From: Metridium senile
Lineage: Eukaryota > Cnidaria > Anthozoa > Actiniaria > Metridiidae
Assembly (NCBI GenBank): GCA_949775045.1
Contig: OX459100.1
Coordinates: 12,158,447-12,222,446 of the forward strand
Reading direction: 5' to 3'
Length of the DNA: 64,000 nucleotides
This document shows, one piece after another, positions 20,595 through 31,520 of this stretch (position 1 is the first letter of the stretch; every line of letters begins with the position of its first letter). Under the pieces are notes generated by a model, which worked only from the letters and a program-made list of their open reading frames with translations, made no database searches and was not told the origin of the DNA. The translations under genes were made by a program, and so were the position numbers.

Positions 20595-20976
20595 GAGGGT
20601 CCTGAAGGGGTAAATTGGGAATTGGGATTTGCCTTTTTTCGAGGCTGGGAATTGGGATTTGCCCATTGGGATTGGGATTTGTCCATTGGGATTGGGATTT
20701 GTCGATAGGATTTGGCTATTTCTTGTCCATTCGTTTTCTCTTTAGATGCTAAAATAATGTTTTAAATTGAGTAATTTGCAACATTTTACGTCGTTTTAGT
20801 AGACTAGAAGAGAAAATCGAACTATCTTGGGCTTCCTGTGGTTAGTATTCAATTTGGGCTTCCTGTGGTTAATGTTTGAGCTTCCTGTGATTAATGTTTG
20901 GGCTTCCTGTGGTAATTGGGATTTTGATAAAAAATTGATTGGGAATTGGGATTGGATACCCCCCTTCAGGACCCTC
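20595..20976. mobile_element. MITE with 14-bp TIRs and 6-bp target duplication
   Basis: The ends are GAGGGTCCTGAAGG and CCTTCAGGACCCTC, with flanking CATAAA at 20589-20594 and 20977-20982. The duplicated segment at 2460-2900 has the same site with one copy of the target and no element, which confirms both ends. The 382-bp interior is built from GGGAATTGGGATTTG repeats and three or four copies of TTTGGGCTTCCTGTGG. Confidence 0.92.
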
Positions 20977-21157
20977 CATAAACTAAGAGTGATACACTAA
21001 AGAGTGCTTCATGGGTTATTAATGAAAACCAATCTAACTTATACACCGTAAAAAAGAGTGTTACTGTGAAAATGGTGACTTATACACCATACAAAGAGTG
21101 TGTCAATTTCTGTAAAATGGTAACTTATTAACCTATTTGTGCATTGAATATCTTTAG

Positions 21158-21263
21158 AGTTGTGCTACAAGAGCCGGCCAAGGAAGCTTTGGCAACGACA
21201 AGTACTTCAACTGTAAAAATGGCACAGTTATTCATGTCAGCTTGGACAGAATAAAGCTAAGAG
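21158..21263 (+). CDS. CYLD-like protein, second exon (CAP-Gly second half)
   Basis: This exon follows the one at 19908-20330 in matching phase 0. It is 106 bp between a TTTAG acceptor and an AGAG|GTAAAC donor. It reads RAGQGSFGNDKYFNC, then HVSLDRIKLR, completing a CAP-Gly fold with the preceding exon (GRG-type loop, F-x-C, final K-I). It has the same length and phase as the exon at 2739-2844. No further exons of this gene were found downstream, where LINE and Penelope remains begin, so the copy is probably a truncated paralogue. Confidence 0.7.
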
Positions 21264-21284
21264 GTAAACGAGAAAAAAAAAAAT

Positions 21285-21320
21285 TAACATTCTCCTCTCT
21301 CCTCTCTCCTCTCTCTCTTT
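21285..21320 (+). repeat. (TCTCC)n microsatellite
   Basis: Short counterpart of 2868-2902 at the end of the duplicated segment. Confidence 0.9.
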
Positions 21321-21329
21321 TCTCAAATT

Positions 21330-21895
21330 TGTTGCAACTTTTAAATTCTTATAATATAAATGATACTCTTAAACGGTATTTCCAAAACTAATTTACAAGA
21401 ATATCATGATAAAATGAAGAATCTTTATTTTATACATTGGAAATTACAATTCCAAAAAATTAACATTTTATACAAAATTCAAAGAATTTTATGAAATTGA
21501 AAATTATCTAAATATAATTTGAAATTATTCAGAGAAGGTAGTTAACCAAACTAAGAATAAGTAACCACAAACTAGCTATTGAAACGGACAGATATAAAAT
21601 CCATATATTCCATCAAATCTACGTTATTGTGTATATTGTACCAATAATGAAATAGAATCTGAAATGCATATGTTTTTTAAGTGCTCGTTTTTAATCATCT
21701 TCGTGAAACTTTCTACAGTTTAATCGAAAATGAAATCTTGATCAATGACAATATTGATGAAAATGATTTAGTTAATAAATTAATGACATCTAATGATTGT
21801 AAAATTCAATATTGCTTTTCAAAATTTATTTGTAAATGCATGAAACATAGAAATGAACAACAACAAAATCATGTAATTTTATAGACATTTATATA
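21330..21895 (+). pseudogene. LINE 3'-end fragment (zinc-finger tail of a reverse transcriptase)
   Basis: Across at least three frames the sequence reads SNHKLAIETDRYK, then CVYCTNNEIESEMHMFFKCS, then SLIENEILINDN. The C-x2-C...H...C finger is typical of the C-terminus of non-LTR retrotransposon ORF2 proteins. Frame breaks and lack of the RT domain show it is dead. Confidence 0.75.
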
Positions 21896-21904
21896 TATTA
21901 ATCA

Positions 21905-22650
21905 CTTTTTGTACTCCTTTTAATTTGCTTACTTCTGACCCTGATACATCTAACATTTTCAATGAACGTCCTCTCTTCTCCTTCAAGCGTGATCGTAACA
22001 CTGATTCGTAATTTTCTTGTCAAGGGCGTCTTGCCTAACGACAAAGATCCTGGTACTTTCCGTTGTTCTCGTATACATGTCCCCATATTGTTTCACGTAC
22101 ATCTGTTACTGGCCCTAAATCTTCGCATCGCAATAGTGACCATTTTACTTGTGTTACCCCAAATGTTATTTATTGCATTCAATGTGCTTTATGTAACCAG
22201 CTTTATGTTGGTGAAACTGGTAGACTAGACGTCTTGGTGATCGTATCCGCGATCACGTACGTGATATAGACACGTACGATAACACTAAGCCAGTCTCCCG
22301 CCATTTTGATTCTGCTAATCATAACTATAACAATAACCGTAAATCTATAAAGAAATGCGTCTAATTTATTCCTTAGGTACACAGCAACCTTTCGGCATGA
22401 ATGAACGATTCGCTTTCAATTAATTTTTCCATTGTTCTTTTTACTTCTCCTACATTTTCTATCGCTTTTTGATTGGTTCATCACTTTTCCCGCTTCTTAT
22501 TTAAACTCAGTGTCTGTCTTAGTCTAACTCTTTCACTCTGACGAAGGGCTGAAGCTTGAAACGTCAGTAAATTAAAGTTAAGTCAACATTTTTTACGGTG
22601 TTACAAATTTCATTCTATTACTATCATTTATATCAAACACCGACGCAGCC
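21905..22650 (+). pseudogene. Penelope-like element remnant with GIY-YIG endonuclease
   Basis: Broken frames read TPNVIYCIQCALCNQLYVGE followed by TGR and, after a shift, LGDRIRDHVRDI and PVSRHFDSANHNY. This is the C-terminal GIY-YIG domain of a Penelope-like retroelement with its Cys pair. Downstream is a hammerhead-like motif (22538-22565) and the AACACCGACGCAGCC string often seen at such ends. It lies inside the segmental duplication, separating its two conserved parts. Confidence 0.8.
22538..22565 (+). ncRNA. Hammerhead ribozyme-like core (Penelope end)
   Basis: CTGACGA, a stem-loop AGGGCTGAAGCTT, GAAA and CGTC follow in order, matching the hammerhead core CUGANGA-stem II-GAAA. Penelope-like elements are known to carry such motifs in their terminal repeats. 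Helix III is minimal; the self-complementary ACGT suggests it would act best as a dimer. Confidence 0.6.
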
Positions 22651-22893
22651 TATATACTAGCTATATATAGTTTACTCGCTAGTTTCCATTTATCAATACT
22701 TAGAAGTCATTTGCGAAATCACTAGTACTTGGACAAAGGGAATACCCACCGGGACATATCCTTTAAGTTATAATTGTTATTATTACACCTTACAAATAAT
22801 ACTCCAATCACTTCTCAACAAACATTCTGACCCGTCGAACTTCTCTCTTAGAGATACATTTCATCTAAAACTAAAATCATTTAAACAATTACT

Positions 22894-23161
22894 CACTGCA
22901 AAAACGGCTGAGTAGATACACTTCACTATATTGAGTTAATCATGCATTCAGGATGACACTTTATAGTGAGTTAACCCAACTCTATAGTGAGTAAAAGTGC
23001 ATAAGTTAAACTCAATATATTTAGTACATTATACTCAATGGCTCATCTACATTTATGTTTACTCTTTATAATGAGTTGGGTTTACTCACTATAAAGTGTC
23101 ATCCTGCATGCATGATTAACTCAATATAGTGAGGTGTATCTACTCAGCCGTTTTTGCAGTG
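22894..23161. mobile_element. Fold-back MITE, ~80-bp arms
   Basis: It starts CACTGCAAAAACGGCTGAGT and ends with the inverse. The arms cover about 80 bp around GTGAGT/ACTCAC motifs. Removal restores the LINE reading frame and leaves a 2-bp CT duplicated at the ends, so the target duplication seems to be only 2 bp. Confidence 0.88.
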
Positions 23162-23739
23162 CTCAAAGCAAAGAAAAAAGATTTTCATGCTACTAAGTTA
23201 TTTGAACTTGAACAAAATGCTGAAACTGTCGACTTTTGGTAAATTCTTAAATCGGCAAATGAGAACATCCAAGAAGACGAAACTCCACCTATAACAAAAC
23301 AACAATAGATTGATCATTTTAAAACTTCACTCAAACAAAAAGCTAACTCAAGATCAATCAAAAATTGCCAAAGAATTACAAAATTAAGAGAAATATGACT
23401 GTGGTGAATGCCGCAATGAAATGATAAGTCATAATACAGACATAATGGTTCCAGTTTACAAAAAACATTTTAATCTCATTCTAGAATCAGAAATTTATCC
23501 TGACATATGGTGCGAAGGATCTTGAACTACGATTTTCAAAACTGGAAATCGTTCAGATACGAGTAATTATAGAGGCACATGCGTCTCGAGCTGTTTAGGG
23601 AAATTATTTTCTGCTATACTTAATCAAAGTTTATTAAAATTTATAAAAAAAATACCACACAATTTACTACATAATTCTTAAATTGGCTTCTTGCTCGATG
23701 GTAGAACTTCTGATCACATCTTTACATTACGTACTTTAA

Positions 23740-24760
23740 GGTTACTGTGAACCTTCGCGGGTACCTTTCGTTAAAAATTTATTTTCGTGTCGCGTTAAAT
23801 AATATTTTATGACATTATACATCATTTTAAAGCTTAATAAACAAAGAATACGTCTATGCAGTTTTTTTTCTGTAAAAAGTTAATTTGTAGTGCATGAGAA
23901 AGACTCTAAGTGAAATCGGGTGTCTTTGTTTCAAAGGATGACCTGGAAAAACTATCCGTCTTTTGCTGAACTTTAATGCATAATGTTCGTCAGCATATAT
24001 TGATCTTCGAGACCGTGTGAACGTTTCTTAATATTTTACTTAGTTTAGAATTTATTTAGAGTTAAGTAACGCAACGTAAATATTCAATGTTTAGTTAATA
24101 TTCGACTTCATAAATAGAAAACCAAGCTATTAATCGATAAACACACGGTTTTATTTTGAGTTGAGTAGTGTTTGCGCTAATTTCGAAGAATTTCGGAACG
24201 TCATTTTTTGCAGGTTATCTTTTTAAAGTTGACTAGTATGCGCAAAATTAAAAGCTAGAAATCGGGCTTTGAAAGTTTTGTAAACATTGACACCCACTTC
24301 ATGTATCTGTCAGCGAGGTCACTTAAAGGTCACAAATCAACCAATAGAGTTCGTGGTTTCCTGTTTTGTTTTGGTAATACTTTGTTTTTATAAATCAGAT
24401 AACAAACGTTCATAAAATACTTTTTAGGGCACGAAGTGGTTAACATGTCGAACAAAAATAAGATTAAATCAAATAGTAAAGCAAGTAAATCAAGAAACAT
24501 AAAAAATTACGAAGAAATTTAGAAACGTATTGAACATGATATCTCATAAACGAACCAAGCAATAATAGGATTATAGGATTATAATGTCACTTTTCAAGTA
24601 AATTTGTTTTCCATAAAAACGAATTTTGTTTTAATATCTCTGGAAGTATGTAGCATTATGATTTTTTTGTTTCAATAATCAAAAGTTTATGTTATAAATG
24701 TTATAATCTTTAAATAAAAAAAAATCAGCCAAATTTTTGGCTTAAAGGTTCACAGTAACC
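23740..24760. mobile_element. TTAA-inserting transposon (piggyBac- or Kolobok-like), non-autonomous
   Basis: TTAA flanks both ends (23736-23739, 24761-24764). The TIRs are GGTTACTGTGAACC and its inverse, each extended to 18 bp with the flank. Removal restores the interrupted LINE frame exactly. A short frame starting MSNKNKIKSNSKASKSRN (near 24445) and stopping after 25 codons may be the residue of a transposase start. Confidence 0.9.
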
Positions 24761-25363
24761 TTAATTGATAAACATGTTTATGCTTGCTTTATAGACTTTA
24801 AAAAAGCTTTGATTCAATCTGGCACGAAAGTTTGCTAATTAGATTACTAAAAAATAAAATAAACCGAAACGTCTATCAAAAATCTCTATTCCATATCAAC
24901 GTGTTATATCAAATTAGGGTCAAAACGTACAAAGTCATTTGAATACAAGCGTGGTGTTTAAGTCCCCTTTTATTCAATTTATATTTGAACGAACTTTCAG
25001 TTTTACTACTTGACAACAGTAGTGGAACGGACCCTGTTTTTCTACCAAATGGTTCAAAACTCACTGTCAATGGCTCACACACACACTGCACAAGTGTACT
25101 TGCACAGAGATATGCAGTCCTATACCAATAGTACATTACACAAGCGTGAGTATTTTCAATCCATACAAATACACCCATTTCGACTAAAAAGATGAACACT
25201 GACACGATTTGAATTTACTTGAATGATATTTGTAATTTAAATAGGTGGACGTACAGTGACGTATTTTTTATGGTTTTGCCAACCAACTATTGTTATTAGA
25301 ACAAATTAAACAATCTATTGTGTAAATGGTTGGCAAATTAGCATCACAAATTGCTCACATATA

Positions 25364-25511
25364 GAGTGATTTTCGTTTGACCGTGAAAGAAAAACGACTA
25401 TTTATTTCGTACTTGTTGTTTATCAAGAACAAAAGAAAACAATAGATTCAGAGTGCAGTATTAAACAACTATTAGCTTTCCAATTCTTTCACGGTCATAT
25501 GAAAATCACTC
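25364..25511. mobile_element. MITE with TA target duplication (Tc1/mariner type)
   Basis: GAGTGATTTTC...GAAAATCACTC ends with TA on both sides, and inner arms TGACCGTGAAAG/CTTTCACGGTCA. 148 bp, in the sequence before the first visible Roco exon. Confidence 0.8.
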
Positions 25512-25612
25512 TAGTATGCGTATATACACACCCAATTTCAAGACATACTAATAGATAGAAAAAGTCAAATTATTTGACTAAATATTGAATCAACACTATT
25601 TTATATTCACAG

Positions 25613-25647
25613 CAGACCAAGAGCCCAAGACAGTGCCGCCTGAAATT
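25613..25647 (+). CDS. Roco exon, left part before element A
   Basis: After an acceptor (TATTCACAG) the sequence reads DQEPKTVPPEI, which continues across element A with LARGPQAQSAYKEALKSG at 38628. PPEILARGP before the Roc domain is a feature I recall from invertebrate Roco proteins. The last 7 bases, TGAAATT, are the target duplicated at 38621-38627. Confidence 0.8.
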
Positions 25648-25669
25648 AGGCCTGCCCCCGGACCTTAAA

Positions 25670-25757
25670 TCGCGCTAAAACGCGCTAAATCGCCTTAAAA
25701 CGCGCTAAATCGCCTTAAAACGCGCTAAATCGCCTTAAAACGCCTAAAATCGCTTAA
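25670..25757 (+). repeat. Subterminal 20-bp repeats of element A
   Basis: About four tandem copies of CGCGCTAAATCGCCTTAAAA next to the left TIR. The mirror-image array in element B lies at about 44125-44230. Confidence 0.9.
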
Positions 25758-25875
25758 AAACATTGCGACCCATTTTCACTATATTGGTATATATACTTGA
25801 TTGCAGTATAAGCACACCTTGTAGTAACCGGCTAAGGCCAATCATCTAAAAAGATGCAAACTCAAAACACTGCAA

Positions 25876-26021
25876 TGAATTATGAGAGTAGGTTTGAGGC
25901 CATGTACTACTGTATTTATTTATTTGGAACTTGAGCTTTTGTTGGACGACGACATCATCAGAAGATAGATCCAAATAAATAAATACAGTATAATACATGG
26001 CCACAAACCTACTCTCATAAT
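25876..26021. repeat. Internal hairpin of element A (~50-bp arms)
   Basis: TTATGAGAGTAGGTTTGAGG and its inverse bound a ~45-bp loop with an ATCATCAGAAGATAGAT string. The same hairpin is in element B (43863-44010), so it is a fixed part of the family. Confidence 0.9.
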
Positions 26022-26855
26022 ACCTTACAAAATGCTTCTGAAGGACAACTTTAATATTCTGCAATGAATGTTCTTATCCTTCTAAACACACGTAAATATA
26101 AAAAAATTCATAAAAAGATATACCGAATAATAAGGTATTGGGATAATTATATATATATAAACCATAACCTTTCTGAAATTGAGAATATGTAGTATAAAAG
26201 AAATGATACATGCATACCATCAAGTACAGAATAATTGTGGTACACATTTATACAATCAAATATACAAATATAAATGAGATGCAAAACTCAAAATACTATA
26301 GTTTATCCGGATGTTAATTAAATTAGATTTTTGTATAAATATGTGCTCTTATCCTTCTGCAATAGGATGTAATCATACATATATACAGTATATATACAAT
26401 AAATAACTATTCCAGAAAGGGTTTGACTTATGAATACTGAATAGTACATTCCATGCAAGACCAAAATGCATTGTGCAGTTTATGCCATTATGTCAGTACA
26501 GTGTATTAGAGTTATGTTTTGTATATTAGCTTCATATGAAATGCAAATCAATCTACATTTGCTACCTTTGAAACCAACAATGCATTTCAGTCTTGGAATG
26601 CACAATTCAACATTTTTTGTGAAACTTCTACATGCAAATATACATAAAAGCACATTAAAAGTACTTAGAACATTTTAGAATATTTTTTGTTGGTCTTTCT
26701 ATAACAAATAATTATCGTCAATCTAGCGAAATATGAAAGAAAATTGAAAAGAAATTAATTAAGATTTTATGTGGTTTTCACCGAAATATCTCGAAAACTT
26801 TACTAGTAAATAATTTTATTGTACAATTTAGAATCAAGTGAATTCTACTTACGTG

Positions 26856-28000
26856 CAGAGGAGGTTGAGCAATCATCGCAGTGCATCATGGGTCAAAATC
26901 TAAATTTATTCAGTCGAGGTCCAACCGTCGTGATGAGAAGAGCTCCGATTAAACTTTCCAAGTCAAAATAAAACGATATTTTTGAGATGAGAGAGAGTAG
27001 TTGTGCTTCCAAATCTAAGAACTATCCTTATATTACATAGGTTTGATTTAATTCCTTCATTTAACAAGCTGTGAGCTTTTTAGGTCACTGAATTGAGGTA
27101 CTTTGTGACACGGCGATGACTGCTAAAATTAACCATTCTCAAGACCTCCTTGAATGGCCCCAAAAACCTAAGAAAACCACACATAAACCTTCCTAAACTC
27201 ATAATCTCTTATTTTCGAAAAAGTAATTTATTACTAACTAAAGAAAAGATTTCAAACGGGACAACTTTGAACGTTATCCATCAGTTGAACTTCGAACGGG
27301 CCGTTAAATAACAAAGGAAGCCCAAAACCACAGATTTCTAGAAAGCGCCGTGACATGACTGAATATCTTCAGGACCTTCAGGGGATCCGAAAACTTTAAT
27401 GTATGCTCTTAAAATCTTTCAAATAGATAAATATATATTCTTTGAAGCCTTAGTGAAAAAAGTCTAGCCCAAAATAATACATGTTTGAATATTTAGATAG
27501 GCGAAGAGATCGCGTAACGCAATGTGTACAGCGCCATAACAAAAATTGTTTATTCCTTCTTTGAAAGCGTATATCTTGAAAACGGTAGGAGGTTCGATCG
27601 GGTTCGATCGACGTTTTTTCTTCAATTATTTATCATCTTTAATTTGATGTGTGTTTGATTTAATAACTTTGTTACTGAAGTGCACACGAACAGTTCTTTT
27701 GTCTGTATGTTTAGTCGTTCGTTTGTGTCTCTTCAATTTGCATAACACTGAGTTCGATTGACGAATTAAACATGAATTGATTACTTATCTGGTTTGAGCC
27801 TCCATAGACTAAGAGTTTAGTTTCTGATTACATGTTTGATCTTTTAATTTTTTTAAAAAATTCAATTTTGAACCGATTTATGAGTGGTTCTTTTGTATAC
27901 TTGAAAAATACTTTCTCGAAATAAGTGCTCCATCACCGCGAAATTTAGCGCGTTCTGATTGGCCGAAATAAACCACGTGTAGCTTGCACAACCTCCTCTG
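26856..28000. mobile_element. MULE-like non-autonomous element nested in element A
   Basis: TIR CAGAGGAGGTTGAGCAA with one mismatch at the other end, flanked by ACTTACGTG at 26847-26855 and 28001-28009 (9-bp target duplication). Element B has the uninterrupted site near 42985. No transposase. It contains one inverted GGAAGCCCAAAACCACAG motif at about 27316. Confidence 0.92.
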
Positions 28001-28679
28001 ACTTACGTGAGAAGCATGCAGTCACAGCATATAGATATTTTGTCTGCGCATGTCCGAAATTTTGAGCTATAAATATTTTGCCGCCATTTTGACAACATTT
28101 TTGAGAGAGTTGGGACATTTGAGCTGCGATCTACATGGCTGTAATCATCTAGGGAAAAGAGTATCAAAGAAAACGCATAGTATATGAGCATGTTTGATGT
28201 TGTGAATTGGTCATTCAATTGTACAGGCCGTAGATTACAAAATATGTTGTGTCAAAAACCGTTGAAACAGCGAAAATGGACAAAACCAATGCTGCAGTCT
28301 GATATGGTTTGTACTCATCAAAAACGATTTTACAAGAAACTTTCCACTTGAGGTAAGAAATAACATACTGGAGCCGATTTTATGTGATTGGGAATGCTGA
28401 TTTATGTATTGGTGGTTAGATATTGTGGGTTAAAAAACGACATATTTTGGTAATTTTACACTCATTTTGTCAACTTTCCACCTGGAAATACGACAAGCTG
28501 CAACTCGTGCCCCAGAAAAAAAATTGTGGAATGGAAATCTTCAAACCATATTGTGTACTCGAAAGCTATTATTTTTCGCCAAGAGGTGGTCCCGTCTTGT
28601 GAGATCATGCTGTTTATATACTAAGGTGTTCAATGCATCGCTACTCGGCGATTTATACTGATTTTAAACTCGCACTGAT

Positions 28680-30060
28680 ATAATAATTAATAATAATAAT
28701 TTAGTTCTTAGCGCACTACAAAAATCTCAGTGCTCTTACAATATCAGTTATGGAAAAAAGTAACGAATAGGATATATATATGGTTACAATAACAATATGA
28801 AAATGATGATGATGAGACTGATAATACGCGGAAAAGAAAAAAAAGAAAAATCCTAGGAATTATAAAGTAGTGTCTTAAGTTTTGATTTAAATAAGCCTGT
28901 TGAAGGTGCGTTCTTAATTTCCACCGGTAGTTCATTCCATAGAGATGGAGCACATATCGAGAATGCTCTAGAACCGTAGTTTTTTGTTCTATACTTTGGT
29001 CTTATTAAGTGGTTGTTATCATTAGCGTTCGATCGGAGAACTCTGTTTGGTTTGTTTAAGGTTAGTAAGTCAGCAAGGTATGCAGGTGCCATCCCGTTTA
29101 GTACTTTGTAGGTGAGTAAGAGAATCTTGTAAGTAATACGCTTGCGTACAGGGAGCCAGTGAAGGTTAAATAGGATTGGTGTAATGTGGTCAAACTTGTT
29201 AGATTTAGTAACAAGACGAGCAGCAGAGTTTTGAATGCGTTGAAGTTTCGAGATATCTTTATCGGGTAGGCCATATAGAAGACTGTTGCAATAGTCCAGT
29301 TTAGTGGTTATAAAGGCGTGGATAAGTTTTTCTGTACTAGGTAGATCGAGGTACTTCCGGATATTCCCGATTCGTTTAAGCGAAAAGGATGCAGACTTGC
29401 AGATATTATTGATATGTGTTGACATTGTGAGGTACTGGTCAAGTGTAACACCAAGATCGCGTACGTTGGACTTGGTCTTGATCTCAGAACTGTCTATATT
29501 TACCATTTCAATTTGTGTCCGGGGAACGAAGCGCGACGAGAAGTGAATGACTTCGGTCTTAGAAGAGTTGCACGATAACTTATTTATCACCAGCCACCGT
29601 ATGATATCTTTTGCGCAGAGCTCTAGTTTACTGATATGCGATGTCTGATCTGTTCTTTGCACGGCGAGATACATTTGCGTGTCGTCAGCGTAGATCATTG
29701 ATTGAAGTCCATGTTGGCGAATGATATCTTCAATTGGCGCCACATATAATGAGAACAACAATGGCCCCAGGACTGAGCCCTGAGGAACACCATACAACAA
29801 GTCAGATGGACTCGACCTGGTGTGGTTGATGACAACTGATTGTGTGCGACCTGACAAATACGACTCAATCCAGGCTAGGGCAGTATTTCTTAGACCAAAT
29901 CGGTTCCGCAGTCTGTCCAAAAGGATACCGTGATCTATGGTATCGAACGCTGATGAGAGGTCAAGCATTGCAAGTAGAATTTCGTTTTGGTTATCCAGCG
30001 CTAGGATGATGTCATTTGAAACACGCAACATGGCAAATGATATGATGTTGGAAGTTGTTT
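28680..30060 (-). mobile_element. 5'-truncated L2/CR1-like LINE
   Basis: The minus-strand reverse transcriptase runs to a 3' end marked by TTATTATTATTAATTATT (28682-28700 on the plus strand), typical of L2-type tails. The endonuclease part is missing and the 5' limit near 30060 is approximate. Confidence 0.85.
28853..30031 (-). CDS. L2/CR1-like LINE reverse transcriptase (392 aa, partial)
   Basis: Motifs in order are LDLSSAFDTIDHGILLDRL (about residues 22-40), GVPQGSVLGPLLFSLY, MIYADDTQMYL with the catalytic YADD, and NVRDLGVTLDQYLTM. The C-terminal region has LHWLPVRKRITYKI, and FKSKLKTLLYN is at the very end. The reading frame is uninterrupted, suggesting a fairly young copy, but it lacks the N-terminal endonuclease. 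The methionine at 30031 is not a true start, since coding similarity extends to about 30055. Confidence 0.9.
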   Translation of the reverse strand: MLRVSNDIILALDNQNEILLAMLDLSSAFDTIDHGILLDRLRNRFGLRNTALAWIESYLSGRTQSVVINHTRSSPSDLLYGVPQGSVLGPLLFSLYVAPIEDIIRQHGLQSMIYADDTQMYLAVQRTDQTSHISKLELCAKDIIRWLVINKLSCNSSKTEVIHFSSRFVPRTQIEMVNIDSSEIKTKSNVRDLGVTLDQYLTMSTHINNICKSASFSLKRIGNIRKYLDLPSTEKLIHAFITTKLDYCNSLLYGLPDKDISKLQRIQNSAARLVTKSNKFDHITPILFNLHWLPVRKRITYKILLLTYKVLNGMAPAYLADLLTLNKPNRVLRSNANDNNHLIRPKYRTKNYGSRAFSICAPSLWNELPVEIKNAPSTGLFKSKLKTLLYNS

Positions 30061-30883
30061 TATTCGTCCGAAATAGGTTATAATTAAAATTTAGTCTTTC
30101 TACTTATAACTTATCGGGAACGATTTTTTGTTAGGTTTGTAAATCTTTGCTTTTAAGGAAGTTTGACTCTATATTCAGAATTTTTACGTGTAACTTTTCT
30201 ATTGGGATTTTTACGTATAAATGTGTAAATTAGTGGACTTTATCGTTGATGCCCCAGAAAAAATTTTTTGCTGATTATTTTCTTTATTTATCTGGGATTC
30301 AAACTTGGTGTTTCCTTTTGGTTGAAACTGGGTCCCCATTGCTTTGATTTTCACTTGAAACAGAACAGTTGTCGTCTTTCAACGACGGCCATTTTGCTTT
30401 TCTTTTTTTTTTTGTGGGGGGTGGGGGAGGGGCTATAATTCGTGTCACTGTTTCGCAGTAGTAAAATATAACTCCCATTACAAACGTTCTCAAATACAAT
30501 TGTGATATTAAGATAAAAATACATGACTATTCCCTCATTTCATCAAATTTTGTTCTATATTTTATTTATATTGTCAATAATTACAACTTGTGTTGTTTTT
30601 TAAACATGAACCTGTTTTACTTTACATAGGCAAATATAAACCAACAAATTATTTCACTGTGAAGTATAAATATCTATATAACAATGATAATATATAAAAT
30701 AATAAAGAACAACAACAATGATATTATTGTAATAATTGAGTAATATTCTTCTCACTGTTTGGTTTTCTTAGATTTAACAAAGATATTTTTAATTACATAA
30801 AATTATTGATATATGTTATATTCATATGTATAAAACCTTTTTATAAGTTATACTATATTGTAATTATTCTTTAAATCTCATTA

Positions 30884-31071
30884 CAGGGCTCAATTTAGGA
30901 GCAAAATCTGGCCTGCCACTTCCAGATAGAGGGACATTGAAAGATGATTTCAGGTAAATTTTGACTGCAATTTTGAATTCTATTTGGCAGTTCGTAAATA
31001 TTTTTGCCTACCAAACCTTAAATTTGGCCTGGCATAATTTGGCCATTGGCAGGCTGCTATTTTGAGCCCTG
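30884..31071. mobile_element. MITE with CAGGGCTC ends
   Basis: CAGGGCTCAA at the left and TTGAGCCCTG at the right, with CATTA shared by both flanks (30879-30883, 31072-31076). The ends look hAT-like, but the duplication seen is 5 bp. Arms share GCCTGCCA/TGGCAGGC. 188 bp. Confidence 0.75.
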
Positions 31072-31520
31072 CATTATTATTCATACTTCGGCCTTACTTT
31101 CAGTTGATATTACAATACTCTTGGTTGATGTAAGTCATGTAAATAAGTAGAATATATGAACTAGATGGGTGTTGACTCGAATTTGTAAACTATTAATTTC
31201 AACAGCCACACAGACTTAACTGTAAATTTTGTTCTTTACTTATGTCAAGTATAAGTATTTATTCTTCTTTACTCAAAAATGTTATTATTTTGTACATAAC
31301 ATTTATATCACTCATCACTCTTAATGAGGAATAGCATTAATTGCTTAATATCATTTTTGAAAATACAGTTCATATCGGCCCAAAACTCCATAGTAGATTA
31401 GTCAGTGTCAAAGTTCATTGGAACATCAAAAAAGTATTACTAAAGATGTTGTAAAACTATGGGCACATACAAATATTTTGGGTTTCATACAGTGTATCTT
31501 GTTGTTGCTTTGGTGGGCGT

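Larger units (their letters stand above)
22813..25060 (+). pseudogene. LINE reverse transcriptase remnant, split by two transposons
   Basis: With the elements at 22894-23161 and 23740-24760 removed, the reading LRTLIDKHVYACFIDFKKAL joins in frame, as does LLKAKKKDFHATKLFELEQ. Other RT parts are IFKTGNRSDTSNYRGTCVSS, GVxSPLLFNLYLNELS and TDPVFLPNGSKLT. Several stops show the copy is old. The empty-site logic gives reliable boundaries for the two insertions. Confidence 0.8.

Noticed and set aside
25676..25757. CRISPR-like appearance of the regularly spaced repeats in element A
   Set aside because: Units are contiguous 20-bp tandem repeats without unique spacers, at a transposon end, in animal DNA.
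30889..30953. Possible exon GLNLGAKSGLPLPDRGTLK with splice-like ends
   Set aside because: It lies within a MITE whose inverted ends explain the sequence. No neighbouring exon fits.
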